Positions 19,961 to 23,644 of a DNA stretch of 23,644 bases are shown piece after piece. The position numbers and the translations under genes were made by a program. Numbering within the stretch: the first letter of the stretch is position 1; each line of letters opens with the position of its first letter. The stretch comes from Plasmodium relictum (lineage: Eukaryota > Apicomplexa > Aconoidasida > Haemosporida > Plasmodiidae): the NCBI RefSeq assembly GCF_900005765.1, contig NW_021628816.1:1-23644 (forward strand), written 5' to 3'. The notes under the pieces were generated by a model that was not told the origin of the DNA, ran no database searches, and saw only the letters and a list, made by a program, of their open reading frames with translations.

Positions 19961-22416
19961 ATTATGCTAATATATTATGATAAATAAAAATGTTGGAACA
20001 AAACATTTATATTAAAGATATTTTTTTATATAATGTAAAACATTATATTATTTTTATGTTTTTATGCAATGGCATAAATATCTGTAATACAAGTCTAATA
20101 ATTTTATTTATTTTTTTGATTGATCATAAAAGTGTGAGTCTTACAATCTAATAAAACTATTGTATTATTAAAGTTTAATTACACTTTTATTATTATTTTA
20201 TCACTATTATAATAATTACAAATAAAAATTCTATCCTTTTTTTATTTGAATTATTAATGTTACATAACAATAATCTTTAAAAATTGTTATCATCATTAGA
20301 ATGCTATATCTAGCAATAATCTTATGTTTATTTCTTCTTTGTTAAGTTTTATTTCATTTTTTTTTTATTTTGAAATTTTAACTTATTTTAATTAATTGAA
20401 ATAATTATTGCGCTTTATATATGGATTCTTGGTTAAATTTTTAATAAATATATTTCATATATTTAAATTATTTTTATTTTTAGAATTATAAATTCATTTT
20501 CTATGCTATTTTTACACTGTAATGAAAAAATATAAAATGAAAAAAATAAACATATATTTTTTTTTATTTTAAAGGATAACAAAACTAGAAATATATCTAA
20601 CATATAAGTTCTCTTCAGCATGTATTAATTATTTAATCAATTAAAGATTAAGGAACAAATATAGCTTTTTCTTTCTATTAATTATTCAGATGAATTAAAT
20701 GAATTAGCATTATGTGTTCATAATAAAAAATATTGCACATATAAAATTTTAAAATAAAATTTATATCCATATATATTTTATAAATTATGGAATATTTAAA
20801 TAAATAAAAAATATTTTTATATAATAATAATGTTTGTTTTATTTTATTCTATTTTATCTAATATAATTGTATTAGTATAAAAAGAAATGCTAGAGAATTA
20901 TTAGAGATAAGAAAAAGAATATATGAAATGCATGCAAATAAAAAAAAAAGGAATCATAAAAAAAACAAATAAAGAAAACTCATATTAATGTACAATAAAA
21001 TAAAAATGAAACAATTTTATAAATAAAAATTGTGTTAGTAGAAAATGAAAGAACTTAATGGATAAAAATAATTAATTAAAGTAAACTTTTAGTTAATTGA
21101 AAAAATGTAAAAATATTTTTACGATAATTTAGTGATATTTTTTTTTTTTTTGAAGTTTTTTAACTATTAAAGAGAATCCATAGATGCATACTTAATTGTC
21201 CTTCCCAGTGCAACCTAAATAATTTTGTAAATTATATATTAGCTTCAAAAAAAAGTTTATTTTTAGTTATTTTTTCAGAGAAATAAAATAATACTTTCTA
21301 CATTTAAAAAAAATTGCCTTCTATTTTTTTTTTTTTAGTACAAAAAATAGTATTGAAAAAAATAAATTACTATGATCTCTTTCTACTTGAGTGATATCCT
21401 TCTGAACATCATTTTTTACACCTTTTTATGATCCTTAATTTGTACATTTTTATAATTACCTATAAATAAACTATATTATAAATTATAAAGAAAAAGTTCA
21501 TAATAGTCAGATAACTTAAAAATATTGGTAAATAAAATATAAAAAACTTGAAATTTTAAGTCAGTGACATGTGAAATACCGTGAAAATGGAAATGCTCAA
21601 TAATGAAATAATAAAATGAAAATAAAAAATACTAAAATAAATATCACCTATATAAAAAAATCATTAATTAAAAAAAACGATAACATAAAAAAAAAAGATC
21701 AATATAAAAAATAAATTATTGAATATTAAAATAATATTTTAAAAACATTTTTAAAATTTAACTTTGATCTCTCTAGTATACACATTTTTCATATTATCAA
21801 TTCCTTCTGTATTTTTGCAAATATCATAAATATTTATATAAAATAAAATAATTTAATTGCATGTTTCTAAAAATAAATATTCTTTTATAATTTAAAATAA
21901 TTAGATTTATAAATTAATAAATTTCGAAAGATAAAAATATATTGAAGCAACATCATTGATATTATAATAATGTTTCTTTTATTCTTTTTTTTAATAAATA
22001 CAAAAAAAAAAAAAAATGCAAATTTTTTTTTAAAATTTATAAAAAAAAGTAAAAATAAAATAAAATTTAAATATTTAAATGAAAATTATAATTTATGTGT
22101 AACTATATGAAGTTTATTAAAATTTTGTATTTAATATTTATCCTTTATATTTAAAAGGAAATTATTAAAAAAATTTTAATATATAATGTTTATAATTGAA
22201 AATTTCTAATAAAAAAATATTTTATAGCGAAGAAAAATCAAATGAGAATCTTTTAAATTAATTTCGGTTTCCTTTATATTTTATCGTTTACAATTTTATT
22301 TATAATATTATAATAAAATTTTCATCTTATTTCTAGGAAACTGGAAATATATTTTTTTTCTAAAAACTATCATAACATAAATTATACCATAAAATAAATT
22401 AATAATATCTCTTTAG
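19961..22416. other. Gene-free stretch upstream of the right-hand gene
   Basis: Very AT-rich, with A runs (20939-20950, 22001-22016) and T runs (21139-21151, 21325-21336). None of the ten palindromes occurs here. I find no open frame, so if the gene at 22449 ever had an upstream exon it is not visible in this interval. Confidence 0.5.
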
Positions 22417-22448
22417 AAATATTCTTTTATTTTTTAAGAAAAACGAAT

Positions 22449-23644
22449 ATGGATTCTAATTCTTTCTCAGATTATACAAATGACAATTCAAAGGAGAAAG
22501 ATGCACATCCCATACAATCAAATTCATCAAGTGATTCAGGATCTATTTCACCTAAAATAAGTTCCCCGACATTTACTACATCTTCTCATGATAAACCTTT
22601 ACTTATTTCCGAAAATTCAAATGGATCTCCACCTAGTTTATCAGGATCCTCTTCTGGGGATTTGATTACATTCTTTCAATTAGCTGTAATTCTTCTGTTT
22701 CTTCTTCGTTATAAAGTAAAATAAAATCCATACTAAAAAATATATAATTTTTTTTTTAATTTTTTTAACCATTTATCAAAGTTCTACTAACCTTAAAAAA
22801 TATCTTTTTAAATACCTAATTAATTTTTGTTGTAGAATAACTTTCTTGGAAAATCGAGTAATAGTAAAAGCAAAAAAAAAGAACAGTCTTCAAGTAAACA
22901 ACTGGTGAAAAGCTATCTAAAAAATATAAAGGAAGTGGAAGATCTAGAAGAGTTTAAAGAATTCAGAGATGAGATAAAAAATATGGAAAGCTTATTTAAT
23001 TTAGAAGATGACATGGATTATAAAGAAAATGAGGAATATTTGCAGTGGAAAAAAGAATTAAAAGATTTAGATAAGGTACTAGATTTAGAACTATCTGATG
23101 ATTGGGAGGATATAAAAGAGCTAAAATATCTAGATAAAGAAAAATGCAATAAATTTAGTAGTTATAAAGGAGAATCAAAAAGCCGTGAAGTGGGAGGAGC
23201 ACGAAGAAAAGAAGTAAAAGAACCAGGAATTATGGCAAAGAATACAAAAGAGATAAAACTACAATCATCAAGAAGCATGAATGGAAAAGAAAAAGATCAG
23301 AAATCCAAGAAAATCATATTCAAAAAAATAGAAATTCCAATGGAAAATATCATACAAATAAAAAAAGAAGAGAAACCATTAGAAAATATCAGAGAAAAAA
23401 AAGTAGAACTTCCATTGATCAATGTTAGAGAAAAAGGAAAAGAGCAACCATTAGATAATGTCAGAGAAAAAAAAGTAGAACTTCCATTGACGAATGTTAG
23501 AGAAAAAGAAAAAGAGCAACCATTAGAAAATATCAGAGAAAAAAAAGTAGAACTTCCATTGACCAATGTTAGAGAAAAAGAAAAAGAGCAACCATTAGAA
23601 AATATCAGAGAAAAAAAAGTAGAACTTCCATTGACCAATGTTAG
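22449..23644 (+). CDS. SURFIN/STP1-like membrane protein, 3' end outside the window (exons 22449-22715 and 22836-)
   Basis: Exon 1 (89 codons from the ATG at 22449) is a Ser/Asn/Pro-rich segment with no signal peptide and ends in one hydrophobic helix (residues about 72-87, LITFFQLAVILLFLLRY). Exon 2 (269 codons to the window edge) starts NNFLGKSSNSKSKKK and is highly charged, with acidic and lysine-rich helices and two Trp (LQWKKELK, DDWEDIKE), then 24-residue tandem repeats. This order (no signal peptide, Ser-rich ectodomain, one helix, intron just inside the membrane, large charged cytoplasmic part) is that of SURFIN/STP1 proteins at the infected-cell surface. Their long Cys-rich ectodomain is absent here. 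Either this is a truncated relative, or the ATG lies in a later exon (acceptors at 22416 or 22438 are possible). Other charged-repeat exported proteins remain an alternative. Coding status is secure; the family is not. Confidence 0.6.
22716..22835 (+). other. Intron of the SURFIN/STP1-like gene
   Basis: A 120-bp phase-0 intron: donor GTAAAA right after the membrane helix, acceptor TTTTTGTTGTAG. The exon on each side is in frame, and the intron itself carries in-frame stops. Confidence 0.8.
23331..23644 (+). repeat. 72-bp tandem repeats encoding 24 residues, built of two 12-residue halves
   Basis: GTAGAACTTCCATTG recurs at 23403, 23475, 23547 and 23619, exactly 72 bp apart. Each unit encodes VELPLTNVREKE and KEQPLENIREKK. 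Both halves share PL-x-N-(V/I)-R-E-K, so a 36-bp ancestor was doubled and then amplified. Degenerate half-units lie to the left (EEKPLENIREKK from 23367, and IPMENIIQIK before it). The array runs off the window. Confidence 0.95.

Noticed and set aside
21360-21480. Partly open plus-strand frame (NYYDLFLLE, stop, YPSEHHF)
   Set aside because: Short, interrupted and Phe/Leu/Tyr-rich; cannot be separated from chance.
23297-23638. 113-codon minus-strand repetitive frame
   Set aside because: Mirror of the 72-bp tandem repeat in the plus-strand gene.
1-23644. Telomere repeats, tRNA or rRNA genes, CRISPR-like arrays
   Set aside because: Looked for and not found. The palindromes are irregularly spaced with no repeat-spacer structure, and no run of telomere-type repeats is present.

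Overview
The window looks like a subtelomeric or chromosome-end-proximal piece of a malaria parasite (Plasmodium). The evidence is: an extremely A+T-rich sequence with long poly-T and poly-A tracts; short phase-0 GT..AG introns; the last exons of a CLAG/RhopH1 gene; a two-exon gene with a short hydrophobic first exon and a PEXEL motif (RNLSE) early in exon 2; and a 3'-truncated gene with a SURFIN/STP1-like layout. It also holds a decayed Ty3/gypsy reverse transcriptase. From general knowledge, such elements are reported from avian malaria parasites (P. gallinaceum and relatives) and not from the usual mammalian Plasmodium genomes, so an avian species is my best guess. That guess is inference.

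Layout. Positions 1-1812 are the C-terminal 569 residues of CLAG in two exons (2-466 and 568-1812). Positions 1813-7507 are mostly gene-free and contain one palindromic repeat (3145-3198) and a doubtful two-helix membrane-protein remnant (5725-5928). Positions 7508-8392 are a complete exported-protein gene (exons 7508-7582 and 7712-8392, 251 residues) of a family I do not recognise. Positions 8393-22448, about 14 kb, have no intact gene. They hold (i) ten copies of an imperfect palindrome of about 55-70 bp, (ii) larger diverged modules that recur in direct or inverted orientation (A, B and D below), many of them starting or ending at those palindromes, and (iii) broken coding sequence of a Ty3/gypsy retrotransposon, most clearly the reverse transcriptase at about 15686-16640. 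Positions 22449-23644 are a gene running off the right end: a Ser/Asn-rich N-terminus, one membrane helix, an intron, and a charged cytoplasmic part ending in 24-residue tandem repeats.

How it fits together. The three genes belong to classes that act at the host-cell interface: CLAG in the RhopH complex and nutrient channel, a PEXEL protein exported into the infected red cell, and a membrane protein with a large charged tail. All are on the plus strand. The long gene-poor middle appears to be a graveyard in which a dead retrotransposon was cut up by palindrome-bearing AT-rich modules. Taking those modules out brings the putative protease, RT and RNase H fragments into the expected order and roughly the expected spacing. 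That nested-insertion reading is the most interesting hypothesis here. It rests on by-eye alignment and needs computation.
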